This document shows, piece after piece, positions 42,762 through 51,348 of a DNA stretch of 64,000 nucleotides; position 1 is the stretch's first letter, and each line of letters begins with the position of its first letter. Under the pieces are notes generated by a model. The model had not been told where the DNA came from, did not search any database, and saw nothing but the letters and a program-made list of their open reading frames with translations. This DNA comes from Streptomyces leeuwenhoekii (GTDB lineage: Bacteria; Actinomycetota; Actinomycetes; Streptomycetales; Streptomycetaceae), in assembly GCF_001013905.1 (NCBI RefSeq), contig NZ_LN831790.1, positions 5,532,001-5,596,000 on the forward strand, read 5' to 3'. The position numbers were made by a program, and so were the translations under genes.

Positions 42762-43319
42762 CCAGCCGCCGCCGCACGTGATGACCCGCAGCTCGGGCCG
42801 GTTCGCCGCCCCGTAGACCTTCTCGTCGGGGAAGTTCCGCGCGTCGTACACCTCGACCGCGTCCACCGTGAACACCGCCACGCCGCCGTCGCGCCGGTCC
42901 ACCTCGATCCGGCCGCCCTTGCGCAGGGCGCCGAGGCGGTAGAACACGGCGGGGCCGTCGGCGTTGTCGACGTGCCCGGCGACGATCGCGGTGCCCGTCT
43001 CGCCGGGCGTGGTGCCGGCCTCGTACCAGCCCGCGAGGTTCTTCTTCCCGGCCGGCGGCACCTCCAGGCTGCCGGTGCGGGTCAGCCCCAGCCCCATCAG
43101 CGGGGCGTCGACGCGGATGGCCGGGATGCGGATGCGGTCGGGCGGGGAGGGCGGCAGCGCCGCGGCGGCGGGCGGCTCGCCGGCCCGGCCGGCGCCGGAC
43201 TGTGCCGCCGACGGCTGCGGCGGCGCGTGGGTCTCGGTGCCGCTGGCGAGCAGCCAGGTACCGGCGCAGAGGGCGATCGCGGTGACGGCCGCTATGGCGG
43301 TGTTGCCGACCCTGCGCAT
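42699..43319 (-). CDS. Class F sortase
   Basis: A 206-residue membrane-anchored transpeptidase. An N-terminal signal-anchor (AIAAVTAIALCAGTWLLASG) is followed by a Pro/Ala linker and the sortase barrel. Catalytic residues are His in IVAGHVDN, Cys in VITCGGGW and a following Arg (SRATG). It lacks the extra domain of class E housekeeping sortases. The gene lies downstream of a secreted protein with a C-terminal membrane segment; the pair may be enzyme and client. Its 3' end overlaps the convergent HxlR gene. Confidence 0.9.
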   Translation of the reverse strand: MRRVGNTAIAAVTAIALCAGTWLLASGTETHAPPQPSAAQSGAGRAGEPPAAAALPPSPPDRIRIPAIRVDAPLMGLGLTRTGSLEVPPAGKKNLAGWYEAGTTPGETGTAIVAGHVDNADGPAVFYRLGALRKGGRIEVDRRDGGVAVFTVDAVEVYDARNFPDEKVYGAANRPELRVITCGGGWSRATGYQGNVVVFAHLTDSR

Positions 43320-43354
43320 GACGCCCCCTCTTCTCGGGTTCCTTCGGCCCCGGA

Positions 43355-43394
43355 CCCCCTCCGGGCCGCGAGGGGCAGTCGGACCCGGAGGGGG
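43355..43394 (-). terminator. Hairpin between the surface protein gene and the sortase gene
   Basis: CCCCCTCCGGG 43355-43365 pairs perfectly with CCCGGAGGGGG 43384-43394, 18-base loop. It may partly end transcription before the sortase gene. Confidence 0.5.
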
Positions 43395-43436
43395 AGGGGA
43401 GTGCGGTACCGGCGGACGGACAGCGGAGGGTGTCCG

Positions 43437-43982
43437 TCAGATCCCGTCGCCTCTCGCCCGGCGATGCAGGAGCCAGGTACCGCCCGCGGCGGCGACGGCG
43501 AGCGCCGCCACGCCGGCCGCGGTCTGTACGGGGTCGGGGCCCAACGCGCCGCCGACCCCCGTCTTCACGCTTCCCCGGGGGTACACCTGCTCGCCCGGGG
43601 AGGTCAGTGTGACCACCAGGTCGCCGGTGATCCGGCGGCCGCTCACGGCACACATGGCGGCGATCTCGTACGTGCCCGGCTGCGCGCTCGGCGGCACCCG
43701 GAACTCCCCGGCCGACTCGCCCTCGTGGGCGGTCCCCGCCAGGGTGAACGAGCCGGCGCCCACCGCGCTGGCGTCACCCGCCGCGGTGCCGTTGCCGCCG
43801 CACGCCGTCGTGCGCACCGCCGCCCGGTCGCCCGGCACCACCGAGGACGGGTGCACCCTCAGCTCCCCGCCCCCGCCCCCGTCCCCGCCTCCGTCCTCGG
43901 TCCCGTGAGCGGGCGCGGCGACCAGGCCCGCCGCGGCGACGGCGAGCGCGGTACCGGTCAGCAGGCGGGCGGTACGTCGCAT
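43437..43982 (-). CDS. Secreted, C-terminally membrane-anchored protein
   Basis: A 181-residue protein with an N-terminal signal peptide (RLLTGTALAVAAAGLVAAPAHG). An Ig-like beta region follows (LRVHPSSVVPGDRAAVRTTACGG; QPGTYEIAAMCAVSGRRITGDLVVTL), with two cysteines that could pair. The C-terminal hydrophobic helix is AAGVAALAVAAAGGTWLLHRRARG with positive charges behind it. No classical LPxTG or LAxTG is seen before the helix, so it is not an obvious sortase substrate. It is most likely co-transcribed with the sortase gene. GGGAG upstream supports ATG 43982. Confidence 0.82.
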   Translation of the reverse strand: MRRTARLLTGTALAVAAAGLVAAPAHGTEDGGGDGGGGGELRVHPSSVVPGDRAAVRTTACGGNGTAAGDASAVGAGSFTLAGTAHEGESAGEFRVPPSAQPGTYEIAAMCAVSGRRITGDLVVTLTSPGEQVYPRGSVKTGVGGALGPDPVQTAAGVAALAVAAAGGTWLLHRRARGDGI

Positions 43983-44247
43983 CGATGCTCCCAGAGCGTT
44001 TCGGTGGCGCTGTCCCTTCGAGGTAAGTGGCACCGCTCCCCGCCCGCTTGTTGACGAAGTGTCAGGAATAGCGCGAACGGGTGCCGCCGCGGTCCGGCCG
44101 GTACCCCTGCCCGGTACCGTTCGAGCAGGTCAGACGGTGTGCGGCGAGGGGCTTGGGGGAGGGGTGCGGAAGAGAACCCGAAGGGCCCACGGCGCGGGTG
44201 TGAACGGGTGACCGGCGCTCCGGGGCGGCGCCGCGGGAAACCGGCGC

Positions 44248-44270
44248 TTGACCTCGACCTTGCTTGAGGT
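44248..44270 (+). promoter_or_regulatory. SoxR-type operator and promoter
   Basis: The dyad ACCTCGACCTTGCTTGAGGT (44251-44270) matches the Streptomyces SoxR box, with one mismatch between arms. It overlaps TTGACC (44248-44253, -35); a -10 about 19 bases later (GAGGGT, 44273-44278) gives the stretched spacer of MerR-family promoters. The homologous reductase gene in S. coelicolor is a known SoxR target, to my recollection. Confidence 0.82.
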
Positions 44271-44285
44271 ACGAGGGTGTCGCAC

Positions 44286-44873
44286 ATGGACACAGTGACC
44301 GCACCGCTCCAGGTGACCCTGATCATCGGCAGCAACCGTCACGGCCGCTTCGGCCCCGTGGTCGCCGACTGGCTCCTCGGCCGGCTCCGCGACCGCGAGG
44401 ACCTGGCCGTCGAGGTCGTGGACGTCGCGCAGACCGATCTGCCCACGACGTTCGCCCCCGGGCCCGAGGCGAGCGCCGCGCTCGCGGAGATCACCCCGAA
44501 ACTGGCCCGCGCCGACGCGTTCGTCGTCCTCACCCCCGAGTACAACCACTCGTTCCCGGCGGCCCTGAAGAACCTCATCGACTGGCACTACGCCGAGTGG
44601 CGCGCCAAGCCCGTCGCGCTCGTCTCCTACGGCGGCCTGGCCGGGGGCCTGCGCGCCGTGGAGCATCTGCGCCAGGTCTTCGCCGAACTGCACGCCGTCA
44701 CCGTGCGCGACACGGTCTCCTTCCACAACGCGGGCGCGTCCTTCGACGACGAGGGCCGCCTGGCGGACCCCTCGGGCCCGGACGCGGCGGCCAAGGTGAT
44801 GCTGGACCAGTTGGCGTGGTGGGGAACGGCGTTGCGGGAGGCGAAGGAGAAGCGGCCGTACGACAGGGCGTGA
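44286..44873 (+). CDS. NAD(P)H-dependent FMN reductase
   Basis: A 195-residue flavodoxin-fold reductase. LIIGSNRHGRFGPVVADWL binds the FMN phosphate, TPEYNHSFPAALKNLIDWHY contacts the isoalloxazine, and SYGGLAGGLRAVEHLRQVF follows. It reduces flavins or quinones and is probably induced by redox-active compounds, since a SoxR-type operator lies in its promoter. ATG 44286 is close to the expected transcription start, so it may be leaderless. An 11-bp hairpin follows. Confidence 0.93.
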   Translation: MDTVTAPLQVTLIIGSNRHGRFGPVVADWLLGRLRDREDLAVEVVDVAQTDLPTTFAPGPEASAALAEITPKLARADAFVVLTPEYNHSFPAALKNLIDWHYAEWRAKPVALVSYGGLAGGLRAVEHLRQVFAELHAVTVRDTVSFHNAGASFDDEGRLADPSGPDAAAKVMLDQLAWWGTALREAKEKRPYDRA

Positions 44874-44879
44874 CCGCCC

Positions 44880-44908
44880 GGCCCCGGCGCGCGGACGGCG
44901 CCGGGGCC
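44880..44908 (+). terminator. Hairpin after the FMN reductase gene
   Basis: GGCCCCGGCGC 44880-44890 pairs with GCGCCGGGGCC 44898-44908. Confidence 0.7.
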
Positions 44909-44995
44909 GGAGCCCCCTGACCAGACCCCGGCCCCGGCCCCGCTCCCTGATCCGGCCCGATCCGGCCCGACTCGGCCCGATCCGGACGGAGGACC

Positions 44996-46642
44996 CTAGC
45001 CGGTGACGTTCACGGCGCTCCAGGCCGCCGCGACCGCGGCCCGCTCGGCGCTGCCGGCCCCGTACAGGTCCCGGGCGGCGTTCAGCGTCGCCGTCCGGGC
45101 GCCCGCGTAGTCGGTGGACGACGTCATGTAGACGGTCAGCGCCCGGTACCAGATGCGGCCGAGCTTGTCCCGGCCGATGCCGGTCACCACCGACCCGTCG
45201 CAGGTGGCGGACGAGTGGCGGACGCCGCCCACGGTCCTCGTGCCGCTGCCCTCGGCGAGCAGGTAGGCGAAGTGGTTGGCGACGCCGGAGGAGTAGTGCA
45301 CGTCGAGGTCGCCCAGCGAGGCGTTCCAGCAGTCGGCCGACACGCCGTCCCGGGACGGCCGGTCCATGTACCGCAGGGCGTCGCGCCCGAAGCCGGACCG
45401 GACGACCTTCTCGCCGATCAGCCAGTCACCGGGGTCGGCGGCGTTGGCCGCGTGGAACTCCACCAGCGTGCCGAAGATGTCGCTGGTCGCCTCGTTCAGC
45501 CCGCCGGACTCCCCGGAGTACGTCAGCGCCGCCGTCGACTGCGTCACCCCGTGCGCCATCTCGTGCCCGGCCACGTCCAGCGAGACCAGCGGGCCGAAGG
45601 TGGTCCCGTCGCCGTCGCCGTACGTCATGCAGAAGCAGGTGTCGTCCCAGAAGGCGTTGTTGTAACCGCTGCCGTAGTGCACGCGGTTGTACGAGCCCTT
45701 GCCGTCTCCCGCGATCCCGCGGCGCCCGTGGACGTCCTCGAAGTAGTCCCAGGTCATGTCGGTGCCGTACTGGGCGTCCACCGCCGCCGACGCCCGGTCG
45801 GCCGCCGTCCCCGTGCCCCAGTGGTTGTCCGCGTCGGTGAAGACCGCCGAGGGCGCGCGGCCGAGGCAGAGGCCGAGCACGCACAGGTCGGTCCGGTTCG
45901 CCGCGTCCCCGGTGTACGTGCCCCCGCGCGTGGCGTCCGCCAGCCGGTACCCCGACCCCGTCGCCGTGGTCTCCAGCGGCACCGTGCCGCCGTACAGCGA
46001 CCGGCCGTCGCCCGTCACCGACTCGATGCGGTCCCAGGCGTCGATCCGCGCTCCCGACCGGGCGTCGGTCAGCACCGTGCGGGCGACCGGGTTGCCGAGG
46101 CCGTCCAGCGCGACGGCGTCCGTGCGCCAGGCCAGCCTGGGCGCGCCGTGCAGGGCGTCGACCACCAGGCGCGGCCGGGCCGTCAGCTTCTCCAGCACCC
46201 GCCCCGGGGTGGCCGCCCGCAGGGCCCGCGCGGCCAGGTCGGCGGCCTCGGCGGCCGGCAGGGCGGGGGTGACGGCGGGCAGCGTGATCGGCGCCGAGGT
46301 CGCGCGGTCGGCGCCGCGCCAGGCGCCGTCGGGCGCCAGGTGCACCACGAAGTCGCCGCCGAGGACGGGCAGGCGGTGGTAGGTGCGGTCGTAGCGGACG
46401 TGCTGCGCGCCGTCCGCGTCCACCACCACGTCCCGCACGGTGGTGCGCTGGTCCGGGGTCAGTCCGAGGCTGTCCGCGTGGTCCGCGAGGGCCGCCGCGG
46501 CGTTCTCCGCCGCCTCGGCGCGGCTCGGCCGCTCGGCCGCGGCGGCGGTGGGGGCGAGGGCCGCGGTGAGGAGGATCGCGGTCGCGGCGGCCGTGCCGGC
46601 CAGGGCCGGACGGGAGCCCAGGACGTGCCGTATCCGGCTCAT
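44996..46642 (-). CDS. Secreted thermolysin-like M4 neutral metalloprotease
   Basis: A 548-residue preproenzyme. The signal peptide (RPALAGTAAATAILLTAALA, ending TAAAAE) is followed by an FTP/PepSY propeptide (to about residue 190). The catalytic domain has the zinc helix HEMAH (360-364), the third ligand in GGLNEATSD, and VHYSSGVANHFAYLLAEG with the His of the transition state. A short loop CVLGLCLG and a CFC give extra cysteines. AAGGAGA precedes ATG 46642. It would be exported and act on extracellular protein. Regulators are not visible. Confidence 0.95.
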   Translation of the reverse strand: MSRIRHVLGSRPALAGTAAATAILLTAALAPTAAAAERPSRAEAAENAAAALADHADSLGLTPDQRTTVRDVVVDADGAQHVRYDRTYHRLPVLGGDFVVHLAPDGAWRGADRATSAPITLPAVTPALPAAEAADLAARALRAATPGRVLEKLTARPRLVVDALHGAPRLAWRTDAVALDGLGNPVARTVLTDARSGARIDAWDRIESVTGDGRSLYGGTVPLETTATGSGYRLADATRGGTYTGDAANRTDLCVLGLCLGRAPSAVFTDADNHWGTGTAADRASAAVDAQYGTDMTWDYFEDVHGRRGIAGDGKGSYNRVHYGSGYNNAFWDDTCFCMTYGDGDGTTFGPLVSLDVAGHEMAHGVTQSTAALTYSGESGGLNEATSDIFGTLVEFHAANAADPGDWLIGEKVVRSGFGRDALRYMDRPSRDGVSADCWNASLGDLDVHYSSGVANHFAYLLAEGSGTRTVGGVRHSSATCDGSVVTGIGRDKLGRIWYRALTVYMTSSTDYAGARTATLNAARDLYGAGSAERAAVAAAWSAVNVTG

Positions 46643-46796
46643 CGGTCTCCTTGGGGAAGAGCGCACGCGGGCGCTCGTGGCGGGGGTGGGGGGAAAGGCG
46701 CTGATGGTGGCTCAGTTCTACGGAGCCCCCGCGTGTCATGTCCATAGCCACCCCGTGAAGATCGTGAGGGGGGAGGAGGGGGAGAGGATCACGTCT

Positions 46797-47228
46797 GTGG
46801 AAGCGGTGGAACTCCCGCTCTTCGTCGACGGCACGCTCCGGCCCGGCGGCCCCGACCACGCACTGTTCCTGCGCGGCCGCACCCGTTGCCGAGGAGCCCG
46901 CGCGGCTCACGGGAGCGGTGCCGTACGACGGGCCCGGCTACCCGTACGGGGTGGAGGCGCCCGGCGGCGGCCCGGTCCGCGGCGACCCGTCACCCCCCGC
47001 CCGGAGGCGTACGCCGGGCTGCTCGCCGCCCCGGACCGGCTGGAGGGCTGCCCACCGGGCGGCCGGCACCACCTCTACGACCGCGTCGTCCGCGGGGTGA
47101 CGTGCGAGCGCGACGCCCGGACCGTACGCGCGCCTGGGTGTACGTGGCGGCCCCGGCCCTCGCCGCCCGCCTGCGGGCCCGCGGTACGCCGATCGCGGGC
47201 GGGCAGTGGCCGCCCGGACGCGCGGACA
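46797..47228 (+). pseudogene. Gamma-glutamylcyclotransferase (AIG2-like), frameshifted
   Basis: The region still reads as a GGCT-fold protein, but in pieces: LPLFVDGTLRPGGPDHALFL in frame with 46797; then EEPARLTGAVPYDGPGYPYG one frame over (about 46890-46975); then VTPRPEAYAGLLAAPDRLEG back in the first frame (about 46986-47130); then RAWVYVAAPALAARLRARGT in the third frame (to about 47225). At least three frameshifts break it, and the FVDGTL replaces the usual FVYGTL. The order of pieces matches the family from start to end. A ribosome-binding-like G-rich run precedes 46797. The gene is decayed or, less likely, the assembly has indels here. Confidence 0.8.
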
Positions 47229-47232
47229 CTCC

Positions 47233-49374
47233 TCAGGACTCGACCGCCTCCACCCGCACCGCGCACACCTTGAACTCGGGCATCCGCGAGGTCGGGTCCA
47301 GCGCCGGGTTGGTCAGGGTGTTGGCGCGGCCCTCGCCCGGCCAGTGGAAGGGCATGAACACGGTGTCGGGCCGGATGGCGCCGGTGATCCGCGCGGGCGC
47401 CACCGCCCGGCCGCGCCGGGACACCACGGCCACCGGGTCGCCCTCGGCCGCGCCCAGCCGGGCCGCGAGCCTCGGGTGCAGCTCCACGAACGGGCCGGGC
47501 GCGGCGGCGTTCAGCTCGGCCACGCGCCGGGTCTGGGCGCCGGACTGGTACTGCGCCACCACCCGCCCGGTGGTCAGCAGCAGCGGGTACTCCTCGTCCG
47601 GCTCCTCCGCGGCCGCCCGGTGCGCGACGGGCGCGAACCGGGCCCGCCCGTCCTCGGTGGCGAACCGGTCGAGGAAGAGCCGGGGCGTGCCCGGATGCAC
47701 GGGACCGGCCTCCCCGCCGGCCGCCGCACCCGGTGCCTCGCCGTCCGCCCCGGCCGGCGCCGGGCACGGCCAGAACACCCCGTTCTCCTCCGCCAGCCTG
47801 CGGTAGGTGATCCCGGAGTAGTCGGCGAGACCGCCCGCGCTCGCCCGGCGCAACTCCTCGAAGACCGCCTCCGGATCGGTCGGGAAGCCCTTCTCCAGGC
47901 CCCGGTCCGCGCCCAGCCGGGCGGCCAGCCCGTGCAGCACCTGAAGATCGCTGCGGACGCCCTCGGGCGGCGTGACCGCCCGCCGCCGCAGCAGCACCCG
48001 GCCCTCCAGGCTGGTCGTGGTGCCGGTCTCCTCCGCCCACTGGGTCACGGGGAGCACGACGTCTGCGAGGGCCGCCGTCTCCGACAGGACGACGTCGCAC
48101 ACCGCGAGGAAGTCCAGCGACCGGATCCGCTCCTCCACGTGCGCGGCGCGCGGCGCCGACACCACCGGGTTGGAGCCCATCAGGAGCAGCGCGCGGATGT
48201 CCGTGCCGAGCGCGTCGAGGAGCTCGTAGGCGCTGCGGCCCGGCCCCGGCAGACTGTCCGGGTCCACGCCCCACACCTCGGCCACGTGCCGCCGCGCCGC
48301 CGGGTCGGTCAGCTTGCGGTAGCCGGGCAACTGGTCGGCCTTCTGGCCGTGTTCGCGCCCGCCCTGCCCGTTGCCCTGCCCGGTCAGGCAGCCGTACCCC
48401 GACAGGGGGCGCCCGGCCCGCCCGGTCGCCAGGCACAGGTTGATCCACGCGCCCACCGTGTCCGTGCCCTTGGACTGCTGCTCCGGGCCGCGCGCGGTGA
48501 GCACCATCGCGGCCTCCGGCGCGCAGAACATCCGCACCGCCTCCCGCAACTGCGGAACGGACACCCCCGTGATCCGCTCCACGTACTCCGGCCAGTGCGC
48601 CATCGCGGCCGCCCGCGCCTCCTCCCAGCCGGAGGTGCGCTCACGCACGTACTCCTCGTCCACCCGCCCCTCGGCCACCACCAGGTGCAGCAGGCCCAGC
48701 GCCAGCGCCAGGTCGGTCCCCGGCCGGGGTGCCAGGTGCAGGTCGGCCTGCTCGGCGGTCCTCGTACGGCGCGGGTCGACGACGATCAGCGTGCCGCCGT
48801 TGGCACGGAGCTCGCTGAAGTACCGCAACGCGGGCGGCATGGTCTCGGCCGGGTTGGACCCGACGAGGATCACACAGCCCGTCCTCGGGACGTCCTCCAG
48901 CGGGAACGGCAGCCCCCGGTCCAGCCCGAACGCCCGCATACCGGCCGCCGCCGCCGACGACATGCAGAACCGGCCGTTGTAGTCGATCTGCGAGGTGCCG
49001 AGCACCACCCGGGCGAACTTGCCCAGCGCGTACGCCTTCTCGTTCGTCAGCCCGCCCCCGCCGAACACGCCCACCGCGTCCGGACCGTGCCCGGCACGCG
49101 CCCGCGCCAGGCCCGCCGCAACCCGGTCCAGGGCCTCGTCCCAGGAGGCGGGCACCAGCGTGCCGTCCCCGGAGCGCACCAGCGGAGAGGTCAGCCGCAG
49201 GCGCGAGGAGAGCACCGCCGGAGCCGTACGCCCCTTGCCGCACAGTGCGCCCCGGTTGACGGGGAAGTCCGCGCGCTCGGTCACCTCCACCGTCCCGTCG
49301 GCGGCGGGCGTCAGATTCATCCCGCACTGCAGGGCGCAGTACGGGCAGTGCGTGGGCGTCGCGGAGTTCTGCAT
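47233..49374 (-). CDS. nasA: Assimilatory nitrate reductase, molybdopterin subunit
   Basis: Reduces nitrate to nitrite in the cytoplasm. The 713 residues fit the NasA/NarB group. The N-terminal [4Fe-4S] ligands are C10, C13, C17 and C45 (CPYCALQC...LCGKG). The Mo-coordinating Cys is in NGRFCMSSA near residue 137. MGD-binding stretches follow (LVGSNPAETMP, LTARGPEQQSKGTD, LMGSNPVVSAP), and a C-terminal molydop-binding domain (LLTTGRVVAQYQSGAQTRR). No BFD [2Fe-2S] tail is present. Its product is the substrate of NirBD at 36-38.8 kb, and the FAD reductase there may be its electron donor. A GlnR-like element precedes it. Confidence 0.93.
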   Translation of the reverse strand: MQNSATPTHCPYCALQCGMNLTPAADGTVEVTERADFPVNRGALCGKGRTAPAVLSSRLRLTSPLVRSGDGTLVPASWDEALDRVAAGLARARAGHGPDAVGVFGGGGLTNEKAYALGKFARVVLGTSQIDYNGRFCMSSAAAAGMRAFGLDRGLPFPLEDVPRTGCVILVGSNPAETMPPALRYFSELRANGGTLIVVDPRRTRTAEQADLHLAPRPGTDLALALGLLHLVVAEGRVDEEYVRERTSGWEEARAAAMAHWPEYVERITGVSVPQLREAVRMFCAPEAAMVLTARGPEQQSKGTDTVGAWINLCLATGRAGRPLSGYGCLTGQGNGQGGREHGQKADQLPGYRKLTDPAARRHVAEVWGVDPDSLPGPGRSAYELLDALGTDIRALLLMGSNPVVSAPRAAHVEERIRSLDFLAVCDVVLSETAALADVVLPVTQWAEETGTTTSLEGRVLLRRRAVTPPEGVRSDLQVLHGLAARLGADRGLEKGFPTDPEAVFEELRRASAGGLADYSGITYRRLAEENGVFWPCPAPAGADGEAPGAAAGGEAGPVHPGTPRLFLDRFATEDGRARFAPVAHRAAAEEPDEEYPLLLTTGRVVAQYQSGAQTRRVAELNAAAPGPFVELHPRLAARLGAAEGDPVAVVSRRGRAVAPARITGAIRPDTVFMPFHWPGEGRANTLTNPALDPTSRMPEFKVCAVRVEAVES

Positions 49375-49397
49375 GCCGGCCAGCGTCCGGCAGGCGT

Positions 49398-49425
49398 GTT
49401 ACGTGCCCGGACGGCTCCCTGTTAC
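49398..49425. promoter_or_regulatory. GlnR-like sites upstream of the nitrate reductase gene
   Basis: GTTAC at 49398-49402 and again at 49421-49425, 23 bases apart (consensus a-sites are 22 apart), starting 24 bases before the start codon. The intervening GAAAC-type sites are poor. Confidence 0.5.
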
Positions 49426-49548
49426 GCCACCGGGACGGTGACCTCCCCGCCACCGCCCGCCCGCCGTGAGGAGCCCGTCACCGCGCGCTCCCGGACCTCC
49501 CCGGTGCCCGGCCCGGGCCCCGGCGCGGCGCCGGTGCGGTGAAGGCCG

Positions 49549-50130
49549 TCAGGGCGGCGGACCCCCGCCGTCGTACACGAGGAGGCCGTCACCGCGCAGC
49601 CGTGCGCCGGGCGTCGGCGGGTGCGCGGTGAGACGTCCGTCGTGCATCAGGTGGCGGACGCGCATCCCGCGGGCCAGTACGGCGAAGTCGGCGATCAGGC
49701 GCCGGTGGCACCGCCACCACACCGCTTCGCCGCACATCACCGCGGTGCGCAGCCGGTCCGCCTCATCCATCAGCTCGTCCATGGCGGCGACGAACTCCGG
49801 GGCGCGGGTGTGCGCCGCGTAGCCCCGGAACGACGCGTTGCGCCAGACCGTGTCGGGCGAGTCCGGCGACGGCCTGCGCCACCCGCCCAGGCGCGGCTCC
49901 CAGCGGTAGGCGAAGCCTTCGTCCGGCATCCACCGGGCGAGCCGCTGCCGGGCCATGTCCGGGTTCCGCCGGCTGCCGGGAGCGGACCTGACGTCCACGA
50001 CGGCGACGACACCGGCTTCCCTCAGGAGCCGTGCCAGCACCCCCCGGTCCGCGGTGCCGTGGCCGAAGGTGATCAGCTCGGGCCGGGACGCCGGGGGCCC
50101 GCCCGCGGGTTCGGTCCGGTCGTGGTCCAT
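49549..50130 (-). CDS. DUF488 family protein
   Basis: A 193-residue cytoplasmic protein of unknown biochemical role. It has the DUF488 pattern: ITFGHGTADRGVLARLL near residue 21, VVDVRSAPGSRRNPDM near residue 43, and the late VMCGEAVWWRCHRRLIAD, where CGE and the CHR pair are the most conserved part of the family. Convergent/tail-to-head with the nitrate operon start; no functional link is evident. Confidence 0.9.
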   Translation of the reverse strand: MDHDRTEPAGGPPASRPELITFGHGTADRGVLARLLREAGVVAVVDVRSAPGSRRNPDMARQRLARWMPDEGFAYRWEPRLGGWRRPSPDSPDTVWRNASFRGYAAHTRAPEFVAAMDELMDEADRLRTAVMCGEAVWWRCHRRLIADFAVLARGMRVRHLMHDGRLTAHPPTPGARLRGDGLLVYDGGGPPP

Positions 50131-50434
50131 GCATCGAGTGCAGCACCTTCCGGCCCGGGCGGCATCGCGATGCCCCCCGGGATGCCGTCAGAGGCCGGCG
50201 GGGCCCCGGGAGGGCGGCTCACCGCGGGAGCGGGAGCGGGCGCCCCCGCGCGACGGGCCGGCGAGGGCGGAGGCCGGGGCGGGACGCGGCGGCCGTCGCG
50301 GCGACCTGGCCGCCGCGCGGGCCGCAGCGGGTGACGGCGGCTCACATCCGCCCCGCCCCGCCCCGTGAACGGCCGGAAAACCCCCGACACGCCCACGCAA
50401 CGGGGCGGCAACGTCCCCCCGCCACCATCGGCAC
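50131..50434. other. 304-base intergenic region before the chelatase gene
   Basis: Very G+C-rich; no gene. A weak GlnR-like half (GTGAA 50365-50369, six bases, GAAAA 50376-50380) is the only regulatory hint. Confidence 0.4.
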
Positions 50435-51265
50435 ATGACGGCGCACCTGATGAACCGGACCGGCAGCGGCACCCGGACCGGCGGCGGGCCCGGCCCCGCC
50501 GCCCCGGCCGGCCGGTCCCGCCCGGACCGGCCCGCCCTGGTCCTCGTCGCGCACGGCAGCCGGGACCCGCGCGCCCTGAGCACCGTGCGCGCCCTGCTGG
50601 ACCGGGTCCGCGCACTGCGTCCCGGCCTGCCGGTCCGCCTGGGGCACATCGAACTGAACGAACCCCTGCTCCCCGGCACCCTCGCCGCCCTCGGCGACAC
50701 CGACGCCGTCCTCGTGCCGCTGCTGCTCAGCCGGGGCTACCACGTCCGGCGGGACATCCCCGAGATGGCCGCCGCCGCACCGGCCCGCACCCGCGTGGCC
50801 GCCCCGCTCGGCCCGCACCCCCTGCTCGCCGAGGCCCTGCACGACCGCCTCACCGAGGCCGGCTGGCACACCCCCGGCGATCCCGCGGCCCGGCGCGCGA
50901 GCGCCGTCGTGCTCGCCGCCGCCGGCTCCCGCGACCCGGACGCGCGCACGGACACCGGACACACTGCCGCGCTGCTCGCCGAGCGCCTCGGCGTCCCCGT
51001 CGTCCCCGCCTACGCCTCCGCCGCCGCCCCCACCGTCCCGGAGGCCGTCCGGGCCCTGGCCGCCCGGGGCCGCCACCGCGTCGCCGTCGCCTCCTACTTC
51101 ACCGCCCCCGGCCGCTTCGCCGCCGAGTGCGCCGCGGCGGCCCCCTGGATCGCCGCCGCCCCCCTCGCCACCCACCCTGCCGTACCCCGCCTGATCCTCC
51201 ACCGCTACGACGAGGCCCTGACGGCGGCCCCCGCCCCCGCGGCACCGGCCCTGGCCCCGGCCTGA
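50435..51265 (+). CDS. Sirohydrochlorin chelatase (CbiX/SirB type)
   Basis: A 276-residue two-domain chelatase that inserts Fe(II) or Co(II) into sirohydrochlorin. Repeat 1 has [17 protein letters not shown] with the metal-binding His (near residue 40), and [17 protein letters not shown] with the second His. Repeat 2 has [16 protein letters not shown] and [14 protein letters not shown], in which the histidines are replaced, so only the first half carries the site. Siroheme is the cofactor of NirB, so it fits the nitrate-assimilation genes on both sides. A 30-residue Gly/Pro-rich N-terminus precedes the core. Confidence 0.9.
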   Translation: MTAHLMNRTGSGTRTGGGPGPAAPAGRSRPDRPALVLVAHGSRDPRALSTVRALLDRVRALRPGLPVRLGHIELNEPLLPGTLAALGDTDAVLVPLLLSRGYHVRRDIPEMAAAAPARTRVAAPLGPHPLLAEALHDRLTEAGWHTPGDPAARRASAVVLAAAGSRDPDARTDTGHTAALLAERLGVPVVPAYASAAAPTVPEAVRALAARGRHRVAVASYFTAPGRFAAECAAAAPWIAAAPLATHPAVPRLILHRYDEALTAAPAPAAPALAPA

Positions 51266-51348
51266 CCACGCCCGATACGGGCGACGCCTTCGAGGGAGAG
51301 GCCCCCCGGCGGGGCTCCCGCGGCGCGGCAAGCCGTACTGTCGGGACC

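Noticed and set aside
50365..50380. GlnR box in front of the sirohydrochlorin chelatase gene
   Set aside because: Only one pair of half sites with two mismatches (GTGAA, GAAAA) and no third site in phase; listed only as a hint.
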